64,000 nucleotides of DNA, from positions 186,001-250,000 of the forward strand of contig NZ_FOJP01000008.1 of NCBI RefSeq assembly GCF_900111835.1, read 5' to 3'. The notes beneath the pieces were generated by a model. That model saw only the letters and a list, made by a program, of their open reading frames with translations. It had not been told where the DNA came from and made no database searches. Source of the DNA: Metapseudomonas otitidis. GTDB lineage: Bacteria > Pseudomonadota > Gammaproteobacteria > Pseudomonadales > Pseudomonadaceae. Of this stretch, positions 27,558 to 36,185 are shown in pieces (position 1 is the first letter of the stretch; every line of letters begins with the position of its first letter). The position numbers and the translations under genes are program-made.

Positions 27558-28568
27558 ATGGACATGCTGATCGGCCCGGACGGCCAGCCCCGCTACGGCC
27601 TGTTCGACACCACCCCGACCCTCATCAACTACCGGGATTTCGACTTCCGTTCGCCCATGGGGCGTCGCCGTGGCGCGTTGGCCAAGTGGCGGCGTTTCCA
27701 TCAGTTCCAGTACTTCGGGATCATCAGCAACGAGCTGATCGGCGGCTGCGCGCTGGCCAACCTGAGCCTGCTCGGGGTGGGCTTCGTCTACCTGTTCCAC
27801 CCGGCCAGCGGACGCATGATCGAGCGCCAGTTCAAGCTGCCGCTGGGTTGGGGCACACGCTTTTCCCAGTCACCCGACAGCGGCACCTGCGAGCTGCGCG
27901 TGGGCCGCAACCTGCTGCGACTGGAGAACCAGGCCGAGCGCCGGGAAAAGCGCCTGCGCGTGGAACTGGACGACGGCACCCGCATCGATGCGCTGTTCGC
28001 CGAGCAGGACTTCCAGCCCATGGGGTTGTGTACCCCGGCCGGGGCGGACGGCTGGGTCTACGCGCGCAAGGTGGCCGGTGTGCCCTGCCAGGGGCGGATC
28101 GAGAGCGCACTGGGGCAGTTCGACCTCGGCACGCTGGGGGCCTACGCCCACCACGACTGGTCGGCCGGCTACATGCGCCCGGAAACGGTGTGGAACTGGG
28201 CTTGCCTGTCCGGCGAGGCGGCGGGGATTCGCCTCGGCCTGAACCTGTCCTGCGGGGTCAACGAGACCAGCTTCACCGAGAACTGCTTCTGGCTGGACGG
28301 CGAGCTGGTCAAGGTCGACACCGTGCGCTTCGCCTTCGATCGCCAGCAGCCGCTTGAGCCCTGGCACATCACCTCCCATGACGGGCAGGTGGACCTGCGC
28401 TTCCGTGGCGAGGGGCTGCACAAGGAACGCCTCAACGCCGGCTTCCTGGCCAGCAACTTCAAGCAGGTCTTCGGCCGTTTCGACGGCGTTCTCCGCCCCC
28501 ACGGCCGTCCGGCGATCCCGGTGGAGGGGTTGTGGGGCTTTGTCGAAGATCAATATGTGAAGTGGTAG
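27558..28568 (+). CDS. DUF2804 family protein
   Basis: A 336-residue soluble protein without signal peptide or membrane segments, rich in beta structure and aromatic residues (for example NWACLSGEAAGIRLGLNLSCGVNET and DGELVKVDTVRF). It matches the DUF2804 pattern, distantly like lipocalin or olefin-hydratase-type barrels, but no function is established. It sits 99 bases after the cyclase gene and before a MarR-MFS pair; the gap to the latter contains a clear operator. Confidence 0.75.
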   Translation: MDMLIGPDGQPRYGLFDTTPTLINYRDFDFRSPMGRRRGALAKWRRFHQFQYFGIISNELIGGCALANLSLLGVGFVYLFHPASGRMIERQFKLPLGWGTRFSQSPDSGTCELRVGRNLLRLENQAERREKRLRVELDDGTRIDALFAEQDFQPMGLCTPAGADGWVYARKVAGVPCQGRIESALGQFDLGTLGAYAHHDWSAGYMRPETVWNWACLSGEAAGIRLGLNLSCGVNETSFTENCFWLDGELVKVDTVRFAFDRQQPLEPWHITSHDGQVDLRFRGEGLHKERLNAGFLASNFKQVFGRFDGVLRPHGRPAIPVEGLWGFVEDQYVKW

Positions 28569-28605
28569 TTACAGTCTGCGGCTTGCTCCGGATCGCCGCC
28601 TATGG

Positions 28606-28624
28606 TTAGCTCGCTAATTATTAG
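28606..28624. promoter_or_regulatory. Putative SlyA/MarR operator
   Basis: TTAGCTCGCTAA (28606-28617) is a perfect inverted repeat and matches 10 of 12 positions of the SlyA site TTAGCAAGCTAA. It overlaps a second perfect palindrome, CTAATTATTAG (28614-28624). Both lie 24-42 bases before the MarR-family gene, suggesting autorepression of the regulator-exporter operon. Confidence 0.65.
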
Positions 28625-28647
28625 TTTTGGCTGTCAGAGTCCGTTTC

Positions 28648-29082
28648 ATGTCCCACACCGATCAACACCGCTTCGCCATGCAGCTTGCGCAGATGTCGCG
28701 GGCCTGGCGAGCGGAGATGGACCGTCGTCTGGTCGACCTAGGCCTTTCCCAAGCTCGTTGGCTGGTGCTGCTGCACCTGGCCCGCTTCGAAGAACTTCCC
28801 ACCCAGCGCGAGCTGGCCAAGAGCGTCGGCGTCGAAGGCCCGACGCTGGCGCGCCTGCTCGATAGCCTCGAAGCCCAGGAGCTGGTCCAGCGCCTGGCCG
28901 TGGCCGAGGACCGCCGGGCGAAGAAGATCACCCTCTGCCCCAAGGCCAGGCCGCTGATCGAGAAGATCGAGTCGATCTCCAGCCAGCTGCGCCGTGAGGT
29001 CTTCACCGGCATCGACGAGGACGAGCTGCGTCGTTGCCAGCAGGTGCACGCGAAGATCCTGGCCAACCTGGAACGGCGCTGA
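28648..29082 (+). CDS. MarR-family regulator, SlyA-like
   Basis: A 144-residue winged-helix dimer regulator. The DNA-binding core is PTQRELAKSVGVEGPTLARLLDSLEAQELVQRL, followed by the wing VAEDRRAKKITL. An ATG 21 bases upstream is less likely because it extends into the operator area. Its stop overlaps the start of an MFS exporter (TGATG), the classical MarR-pump layout, and a SlyA-like palindrome lies just upstream. Ligands of such regulators are usually phenolic compounds or drugs. Confidence 0.9.
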   Translation: MSHTDQHRFAMQLAQMSRAWRAEMDRRLVDLGLSQARWLVLLHLARFEELPTQRELAKSVGVEGPTLARLLDSLEAQELVQRLAVAEDRRAKKITLCPKARPLIEKIESISSQLRREVFTGIDEDELRRCQQVHAKILANLERR

Positions 29083-30485
29083 TGTCGCAGGACCTCGAGG
29101 CCCTGCACACCCGCTACGGTTCCCGCTATCCCCACTGGCTGCTGGCGCTGCTGATGGTCGGCAGCATGGCGATGATCCTCGCCTCCACCAGCATCAACGT
29201 GGCCTTGCCGACCCTGATGGCGGAGTTCGCCATCGGCCGGCCCATGGCCCAGTGGCTGGCCACGGGCTTTCTCGCAGCGATGACCGCCGGGCTCCTGCTC
29301 TCGGCCTGGGCCCAGGCCCGGCTGGGCGCGCGGCGTACCGTCCAGCTCGGCATCGGGCTGTTCATCCTCGCCTCGCTGCTCGCGTTGCTGGCCCAGGCGG
29401 CCTGGCAACTCATCGCACTGCGCATTGTCCAGGGCGCCTGTGCCGGGGTCATCCAGCCCCTGGCGATGGTGCTGATCTTCCGCGTGTTCGCTGATGGCGG
29501 GCGCGGCATGGCCCTGGGCAGCTACGGCCTGGGGGTGATGGTGGCGCCGACCCTCGGCCCCACCATCGGTGGCTACCTGATCGACCAGTTCGGCTGGCAG
29601 GCCGTGTTCTGGCTGCCGCTGCCCATGTGCGTGGCGGCGCTGGTTGGCGCGCAATGGCTGATGCCCAGCGACCGCAACCGGCAGACGCCGGGCGTGGACC
29701 TGCCGGCCTTCGGCTTCCTTTGTGTGGCGCTGTTCGCCCTGCTCGGCGCCCTGGCCGAAGCCCAGCGCTTCGGCTGGCTGGCACCGTCGTGCTGGGTACC
29801 CGGGCTGCTGGGGATCGCGGCAGTCGGCGGATTTGCCTGGCGCAGCCGGGTGTCGACCCGGCCGCTGTTGCCGATGCGCCTGTGGCGTCATGTCGCGTTC
29901 CGCAAGGCCAGCTGGGTGGCCCTGGCATTGGGCCTCGGGCTGTACGGCTCCACCTACCTGATCCCGCTCTACCTGCAGACCGTCGATGGCTACAGCGCCG
30001 GGCGTGCCGGGCTGCTCCTGTTGCCCACCGGGGTGGTGCTGGGGCTGGCGTCGTTCGCCGGTGGCTGGCTGAGTGACCGGCTGTCGGCCGCCGCGTTGCT
30101 GGTGGGCGGCCTGCTGGTGTTCGCCCTGTCCTGCTTCGGCCTGGGGGTGGTGGGGGAGGGGGCGAGCTTCCTGGTGCTGTGCTTCTGGGCCTGCGTCGGC
30201 CGTCTCGGCCTGGGCCTGCTGCTGCCGGCCCTGAGCACCGGCTCGCTGGATGTGCTGAGCGCCGAGGAACTGGCCCAGGGCGCCGGCGCCATCACCTTCG
30301 TGCGCCAGCTGGGCGGCGCATTCGGGGTCAACCTGGTGACCTTCTTCCTCGAGTGGCGGCACCTGGCAGGCGGCGGTGATCACGCGGCCAATGCCTGGGC
30401 CTTCCAGCAGACCTTTTGGCTGGTAACGCTGCTTTTCCTGCTGGCGATCTGGCCCGCCCTGGGCGTGCGCGCGACAAAAGCCTGA
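29082..30485 (+). CDS. MFS exporter, DHA2 family
   Basis: Inner-membrane proton-driven exporter of 467 residues with about 13-14 membrane segments. Early motif: MILASTSINVALPTLMAEF; conserved glycine-rich segment LGSYGLGVMVAPTLGPTIGGYLID. Translation is coupled to the MarR gene by TGATG overlap; the longer frame upstream lies inside that gene. No adaptor or outer-membrane partner accompanies it. Drug or toxic-metabolite export is the family role; the substrate is unknown. Confidence 0.9.
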   Translation: MSQDLEALHTRYGSRYPHWLLALLMVGSMAMILASTSINVALPTLMAEFAIGRPMAQWLATGFLAAMTAGLLLSAWAQARLGARRTVQLGIGLFILASLLALLAQAAWQLIALRIVQGACAGVIQPLAMVLIFRVFADGGRGMALGSYGLGVMVAPTLGPTIGGYLIDQFGWQAVFWLPLPMCVAALVGAQWLMPSDRNRQTPGVDLPAFGFLCVALFALLGALAEAQRFGWLAPSCWVPGLLGIAAVGGFAWRSRVSTRPLLPMRLWRHVAFRKASWVALALGLGLYGSTYLIPLYLQTVDGYSAGRAGLLLLPTGVVLGLASFAGGWLSDRLSAAALLVGGLLVFALSCFGLGVVGEGASFLVLCFWACVGRLGLGLLLPALSTGSLDVLSAEELAQGAGAITFVRQLGGAFGVNLVTFFLEWRHLAGGGDHAANAWAFQQTFWLVTLLFLLAIWPALGVRATKA

Positions 30486-30737
30486 CGAAGCCGCTATAAC
30501 CGCCCAGCGGTTGTGTGAATTCCGTCACTTTCATGACGAAAATCCAGTAAGATTCGTCCGTAATGGCCCGATGCCTTTACTTAGGGCGTTTCGGGAAATT
30601 GCATCCATACTAGTTTCAGCCGGGTTACACAGGGATCGGCCCGACATCACATCGTTCAATGCCAACGCCCGCTTTGGCCATTCCATGGATCGTGGAGTCG
30701 TCGTGGCGTTCGAGCCGGCATGACCGGGGGAGGGCTC

Positions 30738-32945
30738 ATGGCTCGAGTCAACAAGTTCCTGGTGGCGCTCGCCTCGGGACCGCTGCTTTATTCAGGCCTG
30801 GCGTCCGCGCTGGGCCTGGGCGACATCACCCTGCATTCCGCGCTCAACCAGCCGCTGGAGGCGGACATCGAGCTGCTGGACCTGGGCGACCTGGGGGAAA
30901 GCGACATCAAGGTCAGCCTGGCGCCGAACGAGGTGTTCGAGCGCTCGGGGGTCGAGCGGTTCATCTTCCTCAACGACCTGCGTTTCAGCCCGATGATCCG
31001 TGGCAGCCGGGGCCACATTCGCGTGGCGTCGAGCAAGCCGGTGCGCGAGCCCTACCTGAATTTCATCGTCGAAGTGGCGCGTCCCAACGGCCGCCTGCTG
31101 CGCGAGTACACCCTGCTGCTGGACCCGCCGGAGTCCTCGGCCTACCGACCGGTGGCTGCGCCCCTGGCGGATGCCCGTACCGCCAGCGCCCGGCCGACCC
31201 CGGCAGTGCCGGCCGCGCCCCGCGAGGCGCCCCCGGCCACCCAGGGCAAGCGCTACACCGTGGCCCGTGGCGACAGCCTCTGGGGCATCGCCCAACGCCT
31301 GAGCGCCGGCAGCGGCATGAGCACGGCGCAGATGATGAACGGCATCCACGCCCTCAACGCCGCAGCCTTCGCCAATGGTGATCCGAACCGCCTGAGCGTC
31401 GGCCAGAGCCTGCTGTTGCCGGATGCCGCGCGTGCCGAGCCGGCTGCGCCGGTGGCCCCGGTGTCCGCCCCCGACAGCCTGCGCCTGTCCGAGCCCGATG
31501 CCCCGGTCGCGCCCAATGCCCCGGCTCCCCACGAGCTGCCGCAGCAACTGGCCGAGGTGCAGCGTCGCGTCGACACCGAGCTGGCCAACAGCGAGAGCGA
31601 GCGCCTGCAGCTGCGCCAGGACATCGCCGACCTGCAGCTGAAGCTGGAATCGCTGCAGCAACTGATGGCGGAAAAGGATGCCCAGCTGGCGAGCCTGAAA
31701 GGGGCCCTCCAGCAGGGCGCCGTTGCGCAGCCTCCGGCCGAGCCCGTCGCACCCGCTGCCACCACCGATACGCCCCCCGCCGAGCAACCGGCTGCACAGC
31801 CCCAGGCCGAAGCGGCTCCGGCGCCGGCCCAGCCGAGCGCAGTGCCCGCCGTCGAGCCCGAGGACACCGGTCTGTTCACCTGGCCCAACAGCCTGCTGTT
31901 CCTCGGCGTGCCGGCCATCCTACTGGCGCTTCTGCTGCTGGTCGTGCGTCGGCGCAAGCCCGCGCCTGACGACACGCCGGCCGAGCCGGTGAACGCCCCG
32001 GCAACGGAGCAGCAGCGTCCCCGCGCCACCGTCACTCCGCTGGTGCGCCCGGCCGCGCCTGCTGCCGTCGTCACCCCGGTTGAGGCCCCCGTCGCTCCGG
32101 CGGCCCGGGTCGAAGCCCCGCTGTCGGCACCCCGTCCGTCCAGCGATTCCCTGGACGGCGCGAACATCTACATCGCCTACGGGCGCTTCCGCGATGCCGA
32201 GTCGGCGCTGCGCACCGCCATCGTCCAGGAGCCGCGTCGTACCGACCTGCGCCTGCGCCTGCTGGAGGTACTGGGTGAGCTGGGCGAGTCCGCCGCGTTC
32301 GCCAGCGAGGCGCACACCCTGGCCGAGATGGGCATGGAGCCGGCGCGCATCGATGCGATCAAGGCGCGCTACCCCGCTGTCGATGTGCCGTCCGAGGCGG
32401 CGCCGATGCTGGAGGAGACCACCTTCATCCTCAACGAGACGCCCCTGGTCGACGAAGCGCCCAGCGCCCCGCGCAACGGCCTGGACGACGAGTTCACCGA
32501 CGAGTTCCAGCTCAACCTCGCCGACCTGCCCCTGGATGCCGATTGGGACAGCCTCAGCCCGTTCAAACCCGATGCGCCCAAGGGCCGTGCGGCGCGTGAT
32601 GCCGAAAGCACGGTGAAGGCACCGGAGCCGGTGGTGGACCCGTCGTTCAAGAGCAACCTCCACGAGTTGCCCGAAGTGTTCGAGCTGGATCACCTGGGCG
32701 AACCGGAAGAAGCCGAGCCGCTGCCCCTGGCCGAGGCCGACGAGGACCTGGTGTTCGACCTGGGCGACGACGACCTGGATCACCTGGCCGCGCGCCAGGA
32801 GAACATCATGCGGCTCAACCTGGCCCTGGCCTACATCGACCAGGGCGATATGGAAAGCGCCTGCAACATCCTCAACGAGGTCATCGACCAGGGCGACGAG
32901 GAGCAGAAACAGGAAGCCCGCGAGCTGCTCGCGCGGATCGCCTGA
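30738..32945 (+). CDS. FimV-like peptidoglycan-binding inner-membrane protein
   Basis: A 735-residue relative of the polar hub protein FimV. Order: signal segment (about 1-25), FimV N-terminal domain (LGLGDITLHSALNQPLEADIELL), LysM motif (about 172-230, YTVARGDSLWGIAQRLS), coiled coil (about 265-325), Pro/Ala-rich linker, one membrane segment (about 385-405), acidic cytoplasmic region with TPR-like repeats and the C-terminal FimV helix pair (about 690-735). It is shorter than true FimV and lacks the usual truA/asd neighbours, so it is a paralogue like P. aeruginosa PA3340. The ATG at 30738 follows a purine-rich GGGGGAGGG. Confidence 0.85.
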   Translation: MARVNKFLVALASGPLLYSGLASALGLGDITLHSALNQPLEADIELLDLGDLGESDIKVSLAPNEVFERSGVERFIFLNDLRFSPMIRGSRGHIRVASSKPVREPYLNFIVEVARPNGRLLREYTLLLDPPESSAYRPVAAPLADARTASARPTPAVPAAPREAPPATQGKRYTVARGDSLWGIAQRLSAGSGMSTAQMMNGIHALNAAAFANGDPNRLSVGQSLLLPDAARAEPAAPVAPVSAPDSLRLSEPDAPVAPNAPAPHELPQQLAEVQRRVDTELANSESERLQLRQDIADLQLKLESLQQLMAEKDAQLASLKGALQQGAVAQPPAEPVAPAATTDTPPAEQPAAQPQAEAAPAPAQPSAVPAVEPEDTGLFTWPNSLLFLGVPAILLALLLLVVRRRKPAPDDTPAEPVNAPATEQQRPRATVTPLVRPAAPAAVVTPVEAPVAPAARVEAPLSAPRPSSDSLDGANIYIAYGRFRDAESALRTAIVQEPRRTDLRLRLLEVLGELGESAAFASEAHTLAEMGMEPARIDAIKARYPAVDVPSEAAPMLEETTFILNETPLVDEAPSAPRNGLDDEFTDEFQLNLADLPLDADWDSLSPFKPDAPKGRAARDAESTVKAPEPVVDPSFKSNLHELPEVFELDHLGEPEEAEPLPLAEADEDLVFDLGDDDLDHLAARQENIMRLNLALAYIDQGDMESACNILNEVIDQGDEEQKQEARELLARIA

Positions 32946-32961
32946 TCACGCCCCCACCTCC

Positions 32962-32990
32962 AACCGGCGCCCTAGGGCGCCGGTTTTCTT
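32962..32990 (+). terminator. Intrinsic terminator after the FimV-like gene
   Basis: AACCGGCGCCCT (32962-32973) and its exact complement AGGGCGCCGGTT (32974-32985) form a long GC-rich stem followed by TTCTTT. It separates the gene from convergent plpD and may serve both strands. Confidence 0.8.
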
Positions 32991-33011
32991 TGCGCTGTCG
33001 TCAGCCCTGGC

Positions 33012-35204
33012 TCAGAACGTTCGCCCCAGGTTGAGGTAGAGCGCCCGCTCGGCGGCATCGTTGAGGCCGTAGCTGAAGTCCAGTGGGCCTAGGGGCGTGT
33101 CGAAGCTGACGAACAGGCTGCCGGCGTTGATGTAGCCGCTGTCGAAGCTGTTGTCCCGGTTCCACGCGCGGCCGCGCTCCAGGCTGGCGCCCACGTAGAA
33201 GGGGAAGTCCAGCGGCAGGAACGAGCGCTGGGTCATGCGCCGGTAGTAGATCGCCCGCGCCAGGCTGATGTTCTGCCCGGCCACCGAGTTCTCGCGGAAG
33301 CCCGACAGCTGGCGCGCACCGCCCAGCTGGAAGCTGGAGAGCACCACCTCGGTGCTGTCCAGGGTGCGCCCGTAGCGGCCGCCCAGCACCAGGGTGTCGG
33401 GGCCCCGGGTGAAGGCCTTGTCCAGGCTGAGTTCCCACTGTCGGTAGCGGTCGTCGGCGCCCAGGCTGGGGTCGAACTGGCGCACGGTGAGCTTGATGTC
33501 CTCCCCGCTGTGGGGGTAGTCGACGTTATCCAGGGTGTCGAAGGAGTACTTCGCCTCGTAGTAGCCGTTGCTGAAGCTGAAGCTGGGCAGGCGCCGGTCG
33601 CCGATGCGCACGTCGGCCTCGCCCCATTCCTGGCCGATGCCGAGGCGCAGTTCGCCGTTGTTGGCGATCTGCCGGCCCAGGTTGAAGCCGTAGCCGTAGC
33701 GCTGCAGGCGGTATTCGGCGATGGGGTCGTTGTCCAGCGCGGCTTCGATGTTCTGCGCCGAGGCCGCCAGGTAGGGCGCGACGAAGTAGCGCGAGCCGTA
33801 GTCCAGCGGCTGGTAGAACTCGCTGTAGAGCACCTGCTCGCTGCCGATCTGGGCCCGGGTCAGCCACTCGGCGCCCAGGTCATTGAGGCCGTTCACCCGG
33901 TAGCTGGCGCCGAGGTTGTAGGTGCCGCCGCCGCGCATGTCGTCGGAGAGGTTCAGGCCCAGGCGCAGGTAGTCGGTGCCGTTGCGCTTGCCCCGGGCGC
34001 TGATCACCAGGGTGTTGCCGTCCTTGTGCTTGACCACGCGGTAATGCACCTGCTCGAAGTAGTCGAGGCCGTAGAGGGTGCCCATGTCGGCCTGCAGGCG
34101 CGCGAGGTCCAGAGGCTCGCCGAGCTCCTGGCGGATCTGCCGGCGGATCACCTCGTCGCCCACCTTGGAGTCGTTCTCCACCTGGATGCGGGTGATCACC
34201 GGGCGCCGCTCTCCCGGTTGGCGCGCCTGCACCAGTTCCGCGTCCTGGCCGGGGCGGGTATCCCGGCGCAGCGTCGCCAGGCGGGCCTGGAGGATGGTGG
34301 CGGCCCGGTAGCCGGCGTCGATCACTTCGCGGGCGTGGCTGAAGTCGGTGGCGCTGTAGCCGGCCAGGGGCGGCTGCACGAGGATGTCGTCGGGGCCGAG
34401 GGTGGCGAGCTGCGCCTCGGAGTTGCGCCGGGTCATCAGCGTCACCGACTGGTTGAGCACGTCCACCACGGTGGTCAGCTCCTTGCGGCTGCGCAGGGGC
34501 GTGCCGATGTCGACGGTGATCACCCGGTCCACGCCCATCTCCCGCGCCACGTCCACCGGGATGTTGTCCACCATGCCGCCGTCCACCAGCAGGCGCCCGT
34601 CCACTTCCACCGGGGCGAACACCGCCGGGATCGACATGCTGGCGCGGATGGCCTGGGGCAGGTGGCCCTTGCGGAACACCACCTTCTCGCCGGTGGAGAT
34701 GTCGGTGGCCACGGCGCGGAAGGGGATCCCCAGGCGGTCGAAGTCCCGGGTGTCGCTGGTGTGCACCAGCAGGCTCTCCAGCAGGAGCGCGAGGTTCTGG
34801 CCCTGGATCACCCCGAGCGGCAGGCCCAGGCTGCCGTCGTCGCGGAAGCTGAGCTTCTGCTTCACCAGGAAGTCGCGGTCGTCCTGCTTGCGGCGGAAGG
34901 GCACGTCCTCCCGCGCGGGGGCGTCGGAGAGGGCCTGGCGCCAGTCCAGGGTCAGCGCCAGCTTCTCCAGCTCCTCCACGCTGTAGCCGGAGGCATAGAG
35001 CCCGCCGATCACCGCGCCCATGCTGGTGCCGGCGATGGCATCGATGTGGATGCCCTGCTCCTCCAGTGCCTTGAGCACGCCGATGTGGGCCAGCCCGCGG
35101 GCGGCGCCGCCGGAGAGCACCAGGCCGACGCGGGGCCGTGCGGCATCGGCCACGGCGCAGCAGGTGGTGAGCAGGAGGGTGAGGGCGAGGAGCACGCGGC
35201 GCAT
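33012..35204 (-). CDS. plpD: Patatin-like phospholipase autotransporter PlpD (type Vd secretion)
   Basis: Secreted lipolytic enzyme fused to its own outer-membrane channel. Signal peptide about 1-21; patatin domain (about 25-230) with oxyanion loop SGGAARG, nucleophile Ser61 in GTSMG and catalytic Asp208 in DGG, the Ser/Asp dyad. Then one POTRA-like domain (about 330-400) and a C-terminal 16-strand BamA/TpsB-type barrel ending LYLNLGRTF. The length, 730 residues, matches P. aeruginosa PlpD, which hydrolyses phospholipids and binds phosphoinositides. It converges on the FimV-like gene, as PA3339 does on PA3340. Confidence 0.94.
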   Translation of the reverse strand: MRRVLLALTLLLTTCCAVADAARPRVGLVLSGGAARGLAHIGVLKALEEQGIHIDAIAGTSMGAVIGGLYASGYSVEELEKLALTLDWRQALSDAPAREDVPFRRKQDDRDFLVKQKLSFRDDGSLGLPLGVIQGQNLALLLESLLVHTSDTRDFDRLGIPFRAVATDISTGEKVVFRKGHLPQAIRASMSIPAVFAPVEVDGRLLVDGGMVDNIPVDVAREMGVDRVITVDIGTPLRSRKELTTVVDVLNQSVTLMTRRNSEAQLATLGPDDILVQPPLAGYSATDFSHAREVIDAGYRAATILQARLATLRRDTRPGQDAELVQARQPGERRPVITRIQVENDSKVGDEVIRRQIRQELGEPLDLARLQADMGTLYGLDYFEQVHYRVVKHKDGNTLVISARGKRNGTDYLRLGLNLSDDMRGGGTYNLGASYRVNGLNDLGAEWLTRAQIGSEQVLYSEFYQPLDYGSRYFVAPYLAASAQNIEAALDNDPIAEYRLQRYGYGFNLGRQIANNGELRLGIGQEWGEADVRIGDRRLPSFSFSNGYYEAKYSFDTLDNVDYPHSGEDIKLTVRQFDPSLGADDRYRQWELSLDKAFTRGPDTLVLGGRYGRTLDSTEVVLSSFQLGGARQLSGFRENSVAGQNISLARAIYYRRMTQRSFLPLDFPFYVGASLERGRAWNRDNSFDSGYINAGSLFVSFDTPLGPLDFSYGLNDAAERALYLNLGRTF

Positions 35205-35240
35205 AACGCTTCCCTGGTCAGGCGGGGGAAAAAGGCCGCT

Positions 35241-35246
35241 ATTATA
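35241..35246 (-). promoter_or_regulatory. Candidate -10 element of plpD
   Basis: A perfect TATAAT on the minus strand, 36 bases before the plpD ATG. No recognisable -35 is seen upstream. Confidence 0.4.
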
Positions 35247-35275
35247 GGCGCCCGCCCGACTGCCCCGAGCCTGAA

Positions 35276-35560
35276 ATGAGCGCTGCCAAGCCCGAGATCG
35301 TCATCACCTATTGCACCCAGTGCCAGTGGCTGCTGCGTGCCGCCTGGCTGGCCCAGGAACTGCTCAGCACCTTCTCCGACGACCTCGGCCGGGTGGCGCT
35401 GGAGCCCGGCACCGGTGGCGTGTTCCGCATCACCTGCGATGGCGTGGAGATCTGGGAGCGCAAGGCCGACGGCGGCTTCCCCGAGGCCAAGGTGCTCAAG
35501 CAGCGGGTCCGCGACCGCATCGACCCGGCCCGTGACCTGGGCCACAACGACCGCCCCTGA
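35276..35560 (+). CDS. SelW/Rdx-family thioredoxin-like protein (Cys form)
   Basis: A 94-residue protein of the SelT/SelW/SelH (Rdx) family with the redox motif CTQC at residues 13-16 right after the first strand (EIVITYCTQCQWLLRAAWLAQELL). Both positions are cysteine; no in-frame UGA is present, so it is not a selenoprotein. The family is thought to act in thiol redox, but bacterial roles are unproven. It diverges from plpD, with the starts 71 bases apart. Confidence 0.85.
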   Translation: MSAAKPEIVITYCTQCQWLLRAAWLAQELLSTFSDDLGRVALEPGTGGVFRITCDGVEIWERKADGGFPEAKVLKQRVRDRIDPARDLGHNDRP

Positions 35561-35623
35561 GCGGCGTGTATCAGAACGTTTACCGCCCCTTTACACAGCA
35601 CTGACCGCGTATCGACCGGGCGC

Positions 35624-35638
35624 GGCGAATAATTCGCC
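35624..35638. promoter_or_regulatory. Perfect palindrome upstream of the DUF6515 gene
   Basis: GGCGAATAATTCGCC is a 7-1-7 perfect inverted repeat 40 bases before the gene at 35679. It could be an operator overlapping an AT-rich -10. No regulator family is recognisable from it. Confidence 0.35.
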
Positions 35639-35678
35639 CGTGGCCGCCGTATGCGGCCGTCCTGCGATGAGGTGAGCG

Positions 35679-36185
35679 ATGTCGGTGAAACGAACCCTGG
35701 TCCTGGCGCTCGTGGCGCTGGGTCTGTCCACCCAGGTGCTGGCCGGTCCGCCCGGCCCGGGCGGTCCCGGTGGGCCGGGGCCTGGCGGCCATGGCTGGGG
35801 CAACTGGGGCCCCGGGCCGGGAGATGGCCATGGCCACGGGCTGCCGGACGGAGCCCGCGAACTATGGATCGGCAGCATGCTGTACTTCGTTGCCGCCGGT
35901 TCCTACTACCTGTGGAACAGCACGGCACAACGCTACGAGGTGGTCGCCCCGCCGCCCACGGTGCAGGGCAACAGCGTGGCCAGCTACGAAGTGATCGCCT
36001 ACCCGGCCAACGGCCAGAGCGTCGACCAGCAGGGCCGTGATCGCTACGAGTGCCACGGTTGGGCCGTGGGCCAGAGTGGCTTCGACCCCGCCACCGCGAC
36101 GCGCCCGGTGGGCGCCGAGGCCACCGAGCGCTACCGCCGGGCCCTGGGCGCCTGCCTGGCCGGGCGCGGCTACAGCGTCAACTGA
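35679..36185 (+). CDS. Exported glycine/proline-rich DUF6515-like protein
   Basis: A 168-residue protein with a signal peptide ending VLA near residue 22, then a low-complexity stretch of Gly, Pro and His (about 23-55), then a conserved part (LWIGSMLYFVAAGSYYLWN, YEVVAPP, RYECHGWAVGQSGFDP) with two cysteines. This pattern is seen in DUF6515 proteins of Pseudomonas; the function is unknown. A strongly purine ribosome site (GATGAGGTG) precedes the ATG. Its 3' end overlaps the convergent EamA gene by 8 bases. Confidence 0.72.
   Translation: MSVKRTLVLALVALGLSTQVLAGPPGPGGPGGPGPGGHGWGNWGPGPGDGHGHGLPDGARELWIGSMLYFVAAGSYYLWNSTAQRYEVVAPPPTVQGNSVASYEVIAYPANGQSVDQQGRDRYECHGWAVGQSGFDPATATRPVGAEATERYRRALGACLAGRGYSVN

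Noticed and set aside
35276-35560. Selenoprotein of the SelW family
   Set aside because: The redox motif is CTQC with two ordinary cysteine codons; no internal TGA.
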